Source of the DNA: WGAB01 sp964406105
Lineage (GTDB): Bacteria; Hydrothermota; Hydrothermia; WGAB01
Assembly: GCA_964406105.1 (NCBI GenBank)
Contig: CAYOQK010000019.1
Coordinates: 1-45,249 of the forward strand
Length of the DNA stretch: 45,249 nt
Reading direction: 5' to 3'
Each line of letters starts with the position of its first letter. The first letter of the stretch is position 1. Below the pieces are notes generated by a model, which saw only the letters and a program-made list of their open reading frames with translations, was not told the DNA's origin and did not search any database. The translations under genes were made by a program, and so were the position numbers. Positions 32,870 to 41,259 of this stretch are shown piece after piece.

Positions 32870-33870
32870 AACGGCCTCTTCGGGTGCTCATCGTGGGGGC
32901 CTGGGACCACCGAGGCCGGCACGAGGAGTTCGTGTATCGCACCCTGCAGCAGATGGGGGCCCGGGTGTGGGGGTTGAACCCCGCCCGACACCAAAGCGTG
33001 TACCACCGCGGCCCCCGGTTGTTCCCCCACCTGCTGGAGCGCTGGGCACGTCGCCTGCGTCCCCACCTGGTGCTCACCTCTAAGGGTCGGGGGATCCCCC
33101 CGGAGCTCTGGGCCTCCTTGCCAGGGATCAAGGTGATGTGGTACACAGACTACCGGGATCCCCCGGACCCCCACATCCTGGCCCTGGCCCGGGCCTCGGA
33201 TTTCTTTTTCCTCACGGCTCACGGCCAGCGCGACCAGTACCGCCGCTTAGGGGTGCGGCAGGTGCACTTTTTGCCCCAGGCTGTGGACCACCGCATGCGG
33301 CTTCCGGCCTCATGGCCTAAGCCCAAGGCACCCCTGGCCTTCCTGGGGTCCGGCTATGCGTACCGACACCGCTGGCAACTCCTGGTGGCCTTTGCCCGAC
33401 GGTTCCCTCTCCACATCTGGGGGAACGGATGGCACCGGTATCACTGCCCCTTTCCCCCCTCCTGGTGCCTTTCCCGTGAGGAATGGCAACGGCTCCGTCC
33501 GGTCCTCTCCCAAGTGCATCCCCCGGTGTACAACGAGGACTTCGGGCACGTGGTGCATCGGGCAGCCATCGTGCTGGGCACGGCTATCCCCGGGGTACCC
33601 CTGTACTTTTCCAATCGGGTGTGGTTCACCCTGGGCTGGGGCGGCTTCCTGCTCCAGGAGTATGTGGAGGGGCTGGAAACCCTGTTTGAAAACCATCGGC
33701 ACCTGGTGTGGTTCCGCACCGTGGAAGAGGGGATAACACTCGTGGAGCGGTACCTACGATACCCCTATGAGCGGCACCGCATCGCCCAAGAGGGCTACCG
33801 TTGGGTGCACACCCACCACACGTACCACCATCGGTTGCAGGAGCTCTTGAGGATCTGCGGCTTGGCCTGA
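32866..33870 (+). CDS. CgeB-like glycosyltransferase
   Basis: A 334-aa GT-B-like protein, third of the trio; its GTG overlaps the previous stop by 4 nt. The layout resembles the CgeB/Glyco_trans_1_2 group: V-L-I-V-G-A-W-D at the N-terminus, W-Y-T-D-Y-R-D-P in the middle, F-L-G-S-G-Y at the start of the second half, then the F-S-N-R-V-W-F-T-L-G-W-G-G-F-L-L segment near 245-262 and a Q-E-G-Y-R motif toward the C-terminus. Such enzymes act on spore, maturation or surface glycans in other bacteria. Sugar donor and acceptor are unknown. It ends 10 nt from a convergent gene. Confidence 0.75.
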   Translation: MKRPLRVLIVGAWDHRGRHEEFVYRTLQQMGARVWGLNPARHQSVYHRGPRLFPHLLERWARRLRPHLVLTSKGRGIPPELWASLPGIKVMWYTDYRDPPDPHILALARASDFFFLTAHGQRDQYRRLGVRQVHFLPQAVDHRMRLPASWPKPKAPLAFLGSGYAYRHRWQLLVAFARRFPLHIWGNGWHRYHCPFPPSWCLSREEWQRLRPVLSQVHPPVYNEDFGHVVHRAAIVLGTAIPGVPLYFSNRVWFTLGWGGFLLQEYVEGLETLFENHRHLVWFRTVEEGITLVERYLRYPYERHRIAQEGYRWVHTHHTYHHRLQELLRICGLA

Positions 33871-33880
33871 AGTCCGTGGA

Positions 33881-35065
33881 CTACAGATCGGAGTTGGGCT
33901 GCACCTCCGGCGCAAGACCCTCGGGAGGCGGGACAGGGTAGAATCGCCCTTTCCACCACACGCCACCGTGCACCTTTACCTGATACACCGAGAACAAAAG
34001 GGTCATCAAGCCGAAGAGCACGGAGAAGTGGGCCAAGGCGGCTTGCCACATAGGGTAACGGTAATAGCGGTCGCTCTGGTACTTGATCACCGGCAGCAGC
34101 AGAGACTCCACAAGGTACAGGGGCCAGGGGCCGCGGCCGGTCCATAGGGCATGCACCAGGGCTCCCACGGGCAGATAGAACACCAAAGCCACGCCTACGA
34201 GCAGAAGCAAAACGTTGCGCAGGGAATAGCCAAAGGCGCCGAAGGCGCTCTTACCGAAGCCAAACCAGGTTTCGCGGATCCCTTCGTAGAAGCGTACCCG
34301 TACCCGCTGGGGTGCGGCCAGCACCAACACGCGCTTGCCGTAGGCCTTGAACCGTCGGGCAAGGGCAATGTCCTCCACCACCTCCCATCGGAGGGCGGCG
34401 TGGCCTCCCACCTCCCGGTATGCTGAGCCCCGAACGAAGATCCAGGGTCCCAAGGCGGCTGCCCACAGGGTTTCCGGCCGTTGCCACACCCAACGGAGTG
34501 GGAAGAACCCCAGGAAAGAGGTGGTGATCATAGACTGGGTTAAGGTCTCCAGGGCGTTGCGGGTTTCCACCGTAGGAACCACCGAAAGCAGGTCGGCCTT
34601 TTGGGTTTCCATCAGGTCCACGGCCCAGGCCAGGGTATCCGGGGCCATTCGGGCATCGGCGTCCATAAAGAGCCAGTACCGGCCTCGGGCATGGCGGGCC
34701 AACTGGGCGCAGGCGAAGTTTTTGCCCATCCAGCCCTCGGGCAGCCTTCGGCCGGGGATCAGGTGTACACGGGGATCACGGCGGGCCCACTGCTCCACGA
34801 TCTCGCGTGTGCGATCCTGGGAGTGGTCGTCGTACACCCACACCTCCAGATGGGGATAGGTCTGCCGCAGCACCGAGGCCAAACAGGCATCCAGGTTCCG
34901 CTCTTCGTTCCGAGCTGGGATCAGCACCGACACCAAGGGATGAACCGTGCGGGTGCGGTAGCCAGACCGTTGCCGGGAAAACCGGAGGTTATCCGTGACG
35001 ATCCAAAGGAAAACGAGCGACAGGGCGAACACAAACCCGTGGTACAGGAGGCTCAGCCCTTCCAA
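33881..35065 (-). CDS. Membrane GT2 glycosyltransferase
   Basis: About 394 aa. The frame has no ATG near the expected start; I use the TTG at 35065, preceded by GAGGGA and overlapping the plsY stop by 13 nt, which places a membrane helix (about 8-27) at the N-terminus. The GT-A domain has P-A-R-N-E-E-R-N, Y-D-D-H-S-Q-D-R-T and the M-D-A-D-A metal-binding triad, later V-E-D (in W-E-V-V-E-D-I-A-L-A-R-R). Three or so helices follow in the C-terminal third. The arrangement resembles lipid glycosyltransferases of the hopanoid/carotenoid (HpnB/CrtQ-like) type. Being last in the MreD-PBP2-RodA-PlsY operon suggests a glycolipid or envelope role. Confidence 0.75.
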   Translation of the reverse strand: MEGLSLLYHGFVFALSLVFLWIVTDNLRFSRQRSGYRTRTVHPLVSVLIPARNEERNLDACLASVLRQTYPHLEVWVYDDHSQDRTREIVEQWARRDPRVHLIPGRRLPEGWMGKNFACAQLARHARGRYWLFMDADARMAPDTLAWAVDLMETQKADLLSVVPTVETRNALETLTQSMITTSFLGFFPLRWVWQRPETLWAAALGPWIFVRGSAYREVGGHAALRWEVVEDIALARRFKAYGKRVLVLAAPQRVRVRFYEGIRETWFGFGKSAFGAFGYSLRNVLLLLVGVALVFYLPVGALVHALWTGRGPWPLYLVESLLLPVIKYQSDRYYRYPMWQAALAHFSVLFGLMTLLFSVYQVKVHGGVWWKGRFYPVPPPEGLAPEVQPNSDL

Positions 35066-35637
35066 TGTGCGTCCCTCGCTTTTACGCTCACCATGTGGCG
35101 ATGGTCCAACAGGCGTTTGACCCCCAACCACAGGAACAGGAGCAGGGCCCTTTGAGCCTGTTCCAAAGGCACCCGGCTCAAGGGGATCCACACGAGGAAG
35201 AAGGACACCATCGCCGCGGTGATGGCCCCGTGGAAATGACGGCTCAGCAGGTAAAGTCCTCCGTAGGTGGCCAAGGTGGCCAGGGTGGCCAAGGGAACCA
35301 CCGCCAGGGCCACACCCAGGGCGGTGGCCAACCCCTTGCCCCCGCGGAACCGATGGAACACCGGGTAGCCGTGCCCGAACACGGCGGCGAAGCCGCAGAG
35401 CCAGGGGTCCAGGCCCCAAGATCGGGCCAAGGCCACAGCGGCCACGCCCTTCAAAGCGTCCAGCACGGCGGTGAGCACCCCCCAGGGCGGGCCCACCACG
35501 TGCCATACATTCCGGGCCCCCACGTTGCCCTCGCCCACCTCAAAGATGTCCAAGCCGGTACGCCAACGGGTAATCCAGTAGGCGAAGGGAAGGGAGCCCA
35601 CGAGATAGCACAAGAACAGGCCGCGTAGCGCCTCCAT
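35053..35637 (-). CDS. plsY: Glycerol-3-phosphate acyltransferase PlsY
   Basis: A 194-aa membrane enzyme that acylates sn-glycerol-3-phosphate with acyl-phosphate, the first step of bacterial phospholipid synthesis. Motifs: G-S-L-P-F-A-Y at the N-terminus, G-E-G-N-V-G-A-R-N (glycine-rich loop), D-A-L-K-G, and G-H-G-Y-P-V-F with F-R-G-G-K-G-L-A-T. I choose the ATG at 35637 because it begins the family-typical N-terminus and lies 9 nt after a TATAAT; the upstream in-frame GTG (35664) would be translated through that box. It lies in the operon after rodA. Its presence with a G1P dehydrogenase in the same segment is notable. Confidence 0.92.
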   Translation of the reverse strand: MEALRGLFLCYLVGSLPFAYWITRWRTGLDIFEVGEGNVGARNVWHVVGPPWGVLTAVLDALKGVAAVALARSWGLDPWLCGFAAVFGHGYPVFHRFRGGKGLATALGVALAVVPLATLATLATYGGLYLLSRHFHGAITAAMVSFFLVWIPLSRVPLEQAQRALLLFLWLGVKRLLDHRHMVSVKARDAHWKG

Positions 35638-35646
35638 GCCGAATAA

Positions 35647-35652
35647 ATTATA
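35647..35652 (-). promoter_or_regulatory. Internal -10 box before plsY
   Basis: The minus strand has a perfect TATAAT (35652 to 35647) between the rodA stop and the plsY ATG, 9 nt before that ATG. No convincing -35 is seen. It may give an internal leaderless transcript for plsY and the GT2 gene. Confidence 0.45.
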
Positions 35653-35664
35653 CCGGGAGCCCAC

Positions 35665-36846
35665 TCACCAGGAGAACCGAGGCTCCTGGGACTCTTGGTG
35701 GATGCGGAACAGCAGTCCCAAGGTGGCGAACTCGGTGATCAGGTGGCTGCCACCATAGGTCATGAAAGGCAACGGGATCCCGGTTACAGGGAACATGCCC
35801 AGGTTGGTGGCCAGGTTGGTGGTGGTGTGATACATCAAGAACCCCAGAATGCCGGCGGCAATGCCTCGGAACACGGGGGATTCCAGTTCATCGGTCTCCC
35901 GGGCCAAAAGCCAAAAGAAGAGGACGAACAGCAGGAGGATGGTGGCTGTGGCCACAAATCCGAACTCCTCGCCGATGCTGGTAAAGATGAAATCGGTGTG
36001 GGCCTCGGGCAGGAAGGCCAAGCCCTTTTGGGTGCCCTGGCGATACCCCTTCCCCCAAAGGCCACCGGAGCCCAAGGCGATCCGAGCCTGAAGGGTTTGC
36101 CATCCCGGGCCCTGTCGGTACTTTTCCGGGTTCAAAAAGGCCACGATGCGTGCCTTTTGGTAATCGTGTAGAAACCGATCCACCAGCACTGGGGAGAGCA
36201 AGCCCACGGTGGTCACAAGGAACACCAGCAGCAACGCCGTGCCGGGCGTCACCCGTACCAGGTAGAGGAGCAGGAGCACCACGGCCAAGAACACCACAAA
36301 ACTCCAGGCATTGAAGGAGAAGGCCACGGCCAGGGGGGGCAGGGCCACAAAGAGCAGGAGCACCAGATTCCGGCCCATCACCAAGGACACGGCCACATAG
36401 ATGACGAAGTAGGTGAGGGCGGTGGCCAGGTCGGGTTCCAGCAGCACGAGGAGCATGGGCACCAGAGCCACGATCCCGAGTTTCAGCATTTGCCACGTAT
36501 CGTTGCGTTTCTCGTAGCCATAGGCCAGGGCCAGGATCAGCAGGAACTTCATGGTCTCGGCAGGTTGCCAGTGAAAGGGGCCCAGGGGAATCCACCGATG
36601 GGCTCCGGATCCCCGGCCCACAAAGAGCACCCCCACCAGGGACGCCAAGCCCAACAGATAGAGCACAGGCACCGAAAACTTCCAGAATCGCATGGGGATC
36701 CGCCAGACCACCATGAACACCATCAACGCCAAGATCAGGTAGATCGCCTGGCGGCTGGCCAACCGGGGAGAGATGGAGGAGAGTTCCACCAGGGCCAGGG
36801 CGGCCAGCCCACAGGCCAAAACAAGGAGCCACCGCACCGATCTCAT
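35665..36846 (-). CDS. rodA: Rod-shape peptidoglycan polymerase RodA
   Basis: A 393-aa SEDS protein with about ten membrane helices that polymerises lipid II into glycan strands during cell elongation, with PBP2. Recognisable parts are R-W-I-P-L-G-P-F-H-W-Q-P-A-E (SEDS signature, about 84-97), L-E-P-D-L-A-T-A, the E-A-H-T-D-F-I-F-T-S-I-G-E-E-F-G motif and F-P-V-T-G-I-P-L-P-F-M-T-Y-G-G-S near the C-terminus. Its start overlaps the PBP2 stop by 4 nt (ATGA). It is preceded by mreD and mrdA in the expected elongasome order. Confidence 0.95.
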   Translation of the reverse strand: MRSVRWLLVLACGLAALALVELSSISPRLASRQAIYLILALMVFMVVWRIPMRFWKFSVPVLYLLGLASLVGVLFVGRGSGAHRWIPLGPFHWQPAETMKFLLILALAYGYEKRNDTWQMLKLGIVALVPMLLVLLEPDLATALTYFVIYVAVSLVMGRNLVLLLFVALPPLAVAFSFNAWSFVVFLAVVLLLLYLVRVTPGTALLLVFLVTTVGLLSPVLVDRFLHDYQKARIVAFLNPEKYRQGPGWQTLQARIALGSGGLWGKGYRQGTQKGLAFLPEAHTDFIFTSIGEEFGFVATATILLLFVLFFWLLARETDELESPVFRGIAAGILGFLMYHTTTNLATNLGMFPVTGIPLPFMTYGGSHLITEFATLGLLFRIHQESQEPRFSW

Positions 36847-38525
36847 GGCATAGGCCTCCTTCGGGCATAGCGCTTGAGGATCTCGGCGGCCAAGGGCGCC
36901 GCCGTGCTGCCGCCATGACCCCCATGTTCCACCAAGACCGCCAGGGCCACCTCTGGCTCTTCATAAGGTGCAAAGGCGACAAACCAGGCGTGATCCTCCC
37001 CGTGGGGATTCTGTGCGGTGCCCGTTTTGCCCGCCACCGTGATCTCCGGGATGTCTGCCAATGGCGCTGTACCCCGCGTGACCACCTGTCGCATCGCTCG
37101 GTGGATCACATCGTAGAACTCCGGGGCAAAGGGAAGCCTCAGGGTGTCCAGTTTCGGCGGATCCTTAAGCAGATGGGGAGCAGGCATCTGGCCTCTGCGG
37201 GCAATGAGCCCAGTGAGGGTGGCCACTTCCAAAGGGGTGAGGCTCAGCTCCCCTTGGCCAATGGCCAGGTTCAACACCAATCCCTCGGTTACTCCGTAGG
37301 GGCCATAGGCCTTGCGGTACCAACCATACGTGGGCACAAAGCCGGAGCGAGCCTCCGGCAGATGAAGCCAAGGACCCCGCAACGGGAGATCGTTGAGCAG
37401 CGTCAGAAACCGCCGCAGGCCAATCTTCAAACCCAAGGCGTAAAAGTACACATCGCAGGAATGGGCGATGGCATCGTACAGGTTCACCCGGCCGTGCCCG
37501 GTTTTAAGCCAGCAGAGCCACACCCGGTTCCCAAAGGGAAACCGCCCTGTACAGTTCACCAGGCGCTCGTTGGGGGTTACCAGATGGAGATCCAAGGCCA
37601 TGAGGGCCACCAGGGGCTTCAGGGTGGACCCTGGAGGGTATCGGCCCGCCACAGCCCGATTCAGCAGGGGGTGCGTGGGAGCCGTGCGGATGCTGTCCCA
37701 CAGGGCAAAGGGGATCCCGGTGACGAACCAGTTGGGGTCCACGGCCGGATGGGCGTACAGCACCAGGACGTCACCCGTCCGCAGGTCCAGCATCACCACG
37801 GCTGCCTGCATGGTATCGGGCACTAAGGAGTCCACCGCCAGTTGTAGCGGAGCGTCCAGGGTGGTGATCAGGTCGTTGCCGCTTTGGGGAGGGATCGGCG
37901 GACGCGGATCCAGCCGGGTGAGCCGCCCGCGGGCGTCCACCGCAACGAACCGTAGGCCTGGGGTACCGTGAAGGCTGTCCTCATAGGCCTTTTCCAGGCC
38001 CATCCGTCCGACAAAATCGTCGGGTGAGTACCCACCGGCCTCCACCTCCCGGCGGTTCACCCGTCCGATGTAGCCCACAGGATGGAAAAAGGCCTGGCCA
38101 TAAGGGTAATAGCGGATCAGCGTGGGGCTCACGATCACCCACGACAGGAGATCGGCCCGTTCTTCCAGAGCGGTGACGGTTTCCAGCGAGAGATCCGACT
38201 TCAACGTGATGAAGCCCACCCCCCGCAGGGAATCGCGGGGGATCTCCAGATGCAAAAGGCGCCGCAGGGTGTCCCACTCGGCGGGCCCCACCCTTTCCGG
38301 CACAATGGACACCTTGAATCCAGGTCGGTAATGGGCCAAAGGGATGCCGTTGCGGTCGTAGATGGTGCCTCGGGAGGGGATGAGGGTGAGCACCTTCACA
38401 AAGTTCCGCAGCGATTCCTGCTGGAGCTGCCGGTGCTGCAGGATTTGGATCCGGAACAACTGGCCCAGGAGCGGCACGAACACCACCCATAGCAGCACGA
38501 ACACCACTCGGCGAAGGGGCCTCAT
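36843..38525 (-). CDS. mrdA: Penicillin-binding protein 2 (transpeptidase)
   Basis: A 560-aa class B PBP that cross-links peptidoglycan as the partner of RodA. The ATG at 38525 overlaps the mreD stop (ATGA); upstream codons in the same frame are antisense-like. One N-terminal helix (about 7-24), then the pedestal domain with S-R-G-T-I-Y-D-R-N-G. Transpeptidase motifs: S300-T-L-K303, S-C-D (S-x-D as in PBP2 proteins) and K500-T-G-T-A. Length is slightly below the usual 600-650. Confidence 0.95.
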   Translation of the reverse strand: MRPLRRVVFVLLWVVFVPLLGQLFRIQILQHRQLQQESLRNFVKVLTLIPSRGTIYDRNGIPLAHYRPGFKVSIVPERVGPAEWDTLRRLLHLEIPRDSLRGVGFITLKSDLSLETVTALEERADLLSWVIVSPTLIRYYPYGQAFFHPVGYIGRVNRREVEAGGYSPDDFVGRMGLEKAYEDSLHGTPGLRFVAVDARGRLTRLDPRPPIPPQSGNDLITTLDAPLQLAVDSLVPDTMQAAVVMLDLRTGDVLVLYAHPAVDPNWFVTGIPFALWDSIRTAPTHPLLNRAVAGRYPPGSTLKPLVALMALDLHLVTPNERLVNCTGRFPFGNRVWLCWLKTGHGRVNLYDAIAHSCDVYFYALGLKIGLRRFLTLLNDLPLRGPWLHLPEARSGFVPTYGWYRKAYGPYGVTEGLVLNLAIGQGELSLTPLEVATLTGLIARRGQMPAPHLLKDPPKLDTLRLPFAPEFYDVIHRAMRQVVTRGTAPLADIPEITVAGKTGTAQNPHGEDHAWFVAFAPYEEPEVALAVLVEHGGHGGSTAAPLAAEILKRYARRRPMP

Positions 38526-38935
38526 GCCAGGAGAAACACCAGGCTTACCCCCACGGTCAGCAGGCCCGTGAGCCACAGAGCAGGTTGGTCCAGGGGGTAC
38601 CCATAGGTGGCATGGAGCAGCAGTAGGTCCAGGAGGACCACGGTGGTGGCCAGCACCAGGCGAAGGGAGAAGAGTCGGAGGTTGATCCGCACCCTCAGGG
38701 TCCGCAGGGCCCCGTAGATCAGCACCACGAAGAGCGGAAACCACCAGGGCCTGGAGGGATCTAAGGCCTCCCGAAACACCGCCGCGGTAAAGGCCACGGG
38801 CAGGATCCAAGGGCTTTCGCCGCGCAGGAACAGGGGGATCAAAAGGGCCAAGGTGAGGTCGGGAAAGCCCGGGCGGTGGATCCAGCCATCCAAAAGGGCC
38901 ACGAGGGGGACCAGCACCAAGAGAAGCCTCAGCAT
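38522..38935 (-). CDS. mreD: MreD-like rod-shape protein
   Basis: A 137-aa protein with about five hydrophobic helices and few charged residues. It has no strong motif, but its size, hydropathy and position immediately before mrdA/rodA fit MreD, the membrane scaffold of the elongasome. Its start overlaps the SAM hydrolase stop by 7 nt, and its stop overlaps mrdA by 4 nt. mreB and mreC, which normally precede it, are not upstream here. Identification is mainly by context. Confidence 0.7.
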   Translation of the reverse strand: MLRLLLVLVPLVALLDGWIHRPGFPDLTLALLIPLFLRGESPWILPVAFTAAVFREALDPSRPWWFPLFVVLIYGALRTLRVRINLRLFSLRLVLATTVVLLDLLLLHATYGYPLDQPALWLTGLLTVGVSLVFLLA

Positions 38936-39720
38936 AGGATCAGTTCAATGGGTTGAAGAGGACGGAGGCCCAAGAGGTTCTGGGCGTTGCCTTCGCGTAC
39001 CGAGATCTCCAACTCGCCGAAGGAGCCCCACAGGGCGAGGGGCTCACCCGGGGCCACATCGGCGTAGGTGCGGTGCAAGGGAACCCATCGGCCGTCAATG
39101 CGAACGGCCTCCACACACAGATCGGGCCAAGCCTCCCGTTCCACATTGGTGATGGCGTTGCCAAAACGATCAAAGAACAGGATCACCGCTCGGGCACGAT
39201 TCCCCCGAACGGTCACTGGAGGCACGGCCAACTGCACCCGGCTGGTGGGGTCCAGGGGTTGCCAGGAGGGGTCCGGCACGGGGCCGGTCAAGAGGCGTGC
39301 TGCCACCGGCGCGTACACGTCCCGTCCGTGGAAGGTGGCCGAGGCCTGGGGGGGCGTAGGCACGGCAAAGGCCTGGGTTCCCTGGTGATGGGCCACCCAG
39401 GTGAAAAGGCCGTTGTCCGGCCCCACGAAGGCGAACTCCGGGGTCAGGAGCACCAGGTTCCGTCGGCCCGTGCCCACTCCGGGGTCCACCACGGCCACAA
39501 AGACCGTGCCCGATGGGAAAAACCGCACCACCCGCTTCAGCATCCAGGCACCTTGGAGTACGTTCTGGGGTGCCACCTCGTGGGTGATGTCCACGAAGCG
39601 GGCCTCGGGTGCCTGCTGCAGGATCACTGCCTTCATCACGGCCACATAGGGATCCTGCAACCCAAAGTCGGTCAGGAGGGCCACCCATCGGTTCGGACGG
39701 AACGCAGACGACACTCGCAT
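38929..39720 (-). CDS. SAM hydrolase / SAM hydroxide adenosyltransferase (DUF62)
   Basis: A 263-aa protein of the family that splits S-adenosylmethionine to adenosine and methionine with water (relatives are fluorinase and chlorinase). Key parts: L-L-T-D-F-G-L-Q-D-P-Y-V (N-terminal Asp loop), D-I-T-H-E-V-A-P, V-V-D-P-G-V-G-T and G-P-D-N-G-L, and the C-terminal beta domain with R-F-G-N-A-I-T-N. The ATG at 39720 was chosen because the longer frame runs into the tRNA gene. It begins 10 nt after the tRNA-Ser 3' end, with no Shine-Dalgarno. It leads the mreD-mrdA-rodA-plsY operon. The physiological role of SAM hydrolysis is unclear. Confidence 0.88.
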   Translation of the reverse strand: MRVSSAFRPNRWVALLTDFGLQDPYVAVMKAVILQQAPEARFVDITHEVAPQNVLQGAWMLKRVVRFFPSGTVFVAVVDPGVGTGRRNLVLLTPEFAFVGPDNGLFTWVAHHQGTQAFAVPTPPQASATFHGRDVYAPVAARLLTGPVPDPSWQPLDPTSRVQLAVPPVTVRGNRARAVILFFDRFGNAITNVEREAWPDLCVEAVRIDGRWVPLHRTYADVAPGEPLALWGSFGELEISVREGNAQNLLGLRPLQPIELILC

Positions 39721-39730
39721 GTAAAAAAGG

Positions 39731-39819
39731 CGGAGGGGGAGGGATTCGAACCCTCGAGGGGATGTTACTCCCCTACGCGATTTCGAATCGCGCGCCTTCA
39801 GCCACTCGGCCACCCCTCC
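39731..39819 (-). tRNA. serT: tRNA-Ser(CGA)
   Basis: An 89-nt class II tRNA on the minus strand. The acceptor stem is GGAGGGG/CCCCTCC, the anticodon stem CGCGA/TCGCG with loop TTCGAAA gives anticodon CGA (reads UCG), the long variable arm is GGGGA/TCCCC-like, and the T arm is GAGGG-TTCGAAT-CCCTC. The discriminator is G, as for tRNA-Ser. CCA is not encoded (the genome has CCT). A run of six T follows in the RNA, then the SAM hydrolase ATG. The gene symbol is provisional. Confidence 0.95.
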
Positions 39820-39897
39820 GGGTGGGATTTTGCGCGACGAGGCTATATAAGTTTAAGGCCCGTCGGGGAAAGGGAGCGTGAAACCCTGAACACTCAA
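39820..39897. promoter_or_regulatory. AT-rich bidirectional promoter region
   Basis: Between tRNA-Ser (leftward) and the exported-protein gene (rightward) lies CTATATAAG near 39843-39851, the only AT-rich patch. On the minus strand TATATA (39849-39844) could be the tRNA -10; on the plus strand TATAAG (39846-39851) could serve the rightward gene. No good -35 matches in either direction. Confidence 0.4.
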
Positions 39898-40950
39898 ATG
39901 CGTTTTCTTCGGCTTCTGATCCTGCTGGGCCCGGTTTGGCTGTTCGCACAGGGGCTGAATGTGGCGCTGATGCTGCCCATGCGCGGCCCCTTGGCACCAG
40001 TGGGCCAGGAGTTTCTCCTGGCCTTCCGCATGGGGCTCCAAGGCGAGGTGACCGTGCGGGTGTGGGACACCCAGGGCGATCCCGACCGTACCCGCCGGTA
40101 CTGGCAATCCCTGGCTTACCAGCCCCGGGTGCAATTGGTGATCGGCCCCCTCACCTCTCGGGAGATGACCGCCTTGCTCCAAGCCCCACCGGTGCCTGGC
40201 GTTGTCGTGTACTCGCCCCTGGCCCTAAGCCCGGAGCAATGCACACCCCACGCCCTCCCCCTCTTTGGCCCCTTCGCCGAAGTGTGCGCGGAAACCCGTC
40301 GGCTCGCAGAGGTGCTACAGGCCCTCCAGATCCAACATCTCCTGGTGCTCTCCCCTCGGTCCCCTCGGCCCTTAGCCCGCTACCAAGCCCTGCAACACCT
40401 GCTCACCCCCGAGGTCTTCGGCTCCGTGGAGTTTGCCCTGTACCCCGACGATTCCCTGGCCCTGGGCTGGCTGGACCCCCTGTTGGACACCGTGAACACC
40501 GAAGGCTTGATCCTCTGCGGGGCTGGCCCTACAGGGGTCGCTCTCGCCGATTACGCACGGGGCATCGGATTCCACGGCCGGGTGTTCGCCTTTCGGGAAT
40601 GGCTGTACCCCGAGAACCTGGCCATGGCCCAGTTCACCGACTCCGTGTTCGTGGTCACACTGGACCTCGACCTGGCCCGCGACCGCAGCGCCCACCTGGA
40701 CCCCACGGCCTTTCGCCAAGCCTTCGTGGACTCCACAGGCACCCCCCCAGGGGAAGTGGCCCTGCAGGGATACCTGGCAGGCGCGCTGGTTTCCCAAATG
40801 GCAGAACGGCATATGGACCCCTCCGCCTTTTTCCAGGCCTACCCCACAGCACCCCGGTTCCATGGCTTTCAATTGCTTTTGCCCAGCACGGGGTTTATAA
40901 AGTTAGTTCTATTGCGGAAAGGCACCGTTAAGGAGGTTGTTTTGCGATGA
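39898..40950 (+). CDS. Exported periplasmic-binding-protein-like protein
   Basis: A 350-aa protein. The ATG at 39898 begins a signal peptide (M-R-F-L-R-L-L-I-L-L-G, cleavage near F-A-Q-G). The mature part opens with N-V-A-L-M-L-P-M-R-G-P-L-A-P-V-G-Q-E-F, the pattern of type I periplasmic binding proteins of the Leu/Ile/Val-binding or LpoA/LppC type, and continues with a second alpha/beta lobe. No lipobox is seen. It could be a solute receptor or a PBP activator; no permease genes are nearby, which slightly favours the second. A GGGAG sequence lies too far upstream to fix the start. It overlaps the next gene by 4 nt. Confidence 0.65.
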   Translation: MRFLRLLILLGPVWLFAQGLNVALMLPMRGPLAPVGQEFLLAFRMGLQGEVTVRVWDTQGDPDRTRRYWQSLAYQPRVQLVIGPLTSREMTALLQAPPVPGVVVYSPLALSPEQCTPHALPLFGPFAEVCAETRRLAEVLQALQIQHLLVLSPRSPRPLARYQALQHLLTPEVFGSVEFALYPDDSLALGWLDPLLDTVNTEGLILCGAGPTGVALADYARGIGFHGRVFAFREWLYPENLAMAQFTDSVFVVTLDLDLARDRSAHLDPTAFRQAFVDSTGTPPGEVALQGYLAGALVSQMAERHMDPSAFFQAYPTAPRFHGFQLLLPSTGFIKLVLLRKGTVKEVVLR

Positions 40951-41225
40951 ATCAAGAACGTCGGCAACGCCCCCCCCGAAACCGCCGCAAACGCACAGCA
41001 CCGCAGCGGCAGGCACCGTTCCTGGGCCTGCCGTACCGCCGGAGCCAATACCTGCTCCTCGGGGTGGGAATCCTGCTCATCGGGGTGGGCTTCGTGCTGC
41101 TCTACCTGGGTGATGCCACGGTTTCTACCCTGGCACTGGTGCTGGGGTACGTGGTGTTCATTCCCGTGGCCCTGTGGCCATGGAAACCTCGTCGGAAACG
41201 CCCACCGGAGGGCGTAACCTCATGA
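40947..41225 (+). CDS. Small two-helix membrane protein
   Basis: A 92-aa protein: a very basic N-terminus (about 1-20, many Arg/Lys), two hydrophobic helices (about 33-54 and 60-78) joined by L-Y-L-G-D-A-T, and a basic C-terminus (P-R-R-K-R-P). This fits DUF3098-type small membrane proteins, which are uncharacterised. Its ATGA overlaps the preceding stop and a TTAAGGAGG-like ribosome binding site lies at about 40930-40935. No function can be assigned. Confidence 0.65.
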   Translation: MNQERRQRPPRNRRKRTAPQRQAPFLGLPYRRSQYLLLGVGILLIGVGFVLLYLGDATVSTLALVLGYVVFIPVALWPWKPRRKRPPEGVTS

Positions 41226-41259
41226 ATCACCGCGTTTTGGCCTTCAGGGGAGGCGAACC

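Noticed and set aside
39721..39813. N-terminal extension of the SAM hydrolase into tRNA-Ser
   Set aside because: The added residues are a translation of the tRNA itself; the family N-terminus begins near the ATG at 39720.
38953..39897. N-terminal extension of the binding-protein-like gene across the tRNA and SAM hydrolase
   Set aside because: It would be translated through a tRNA gene and antisense to the SAM hydrolase; the signal peptide at 39898 gives a sensible start.
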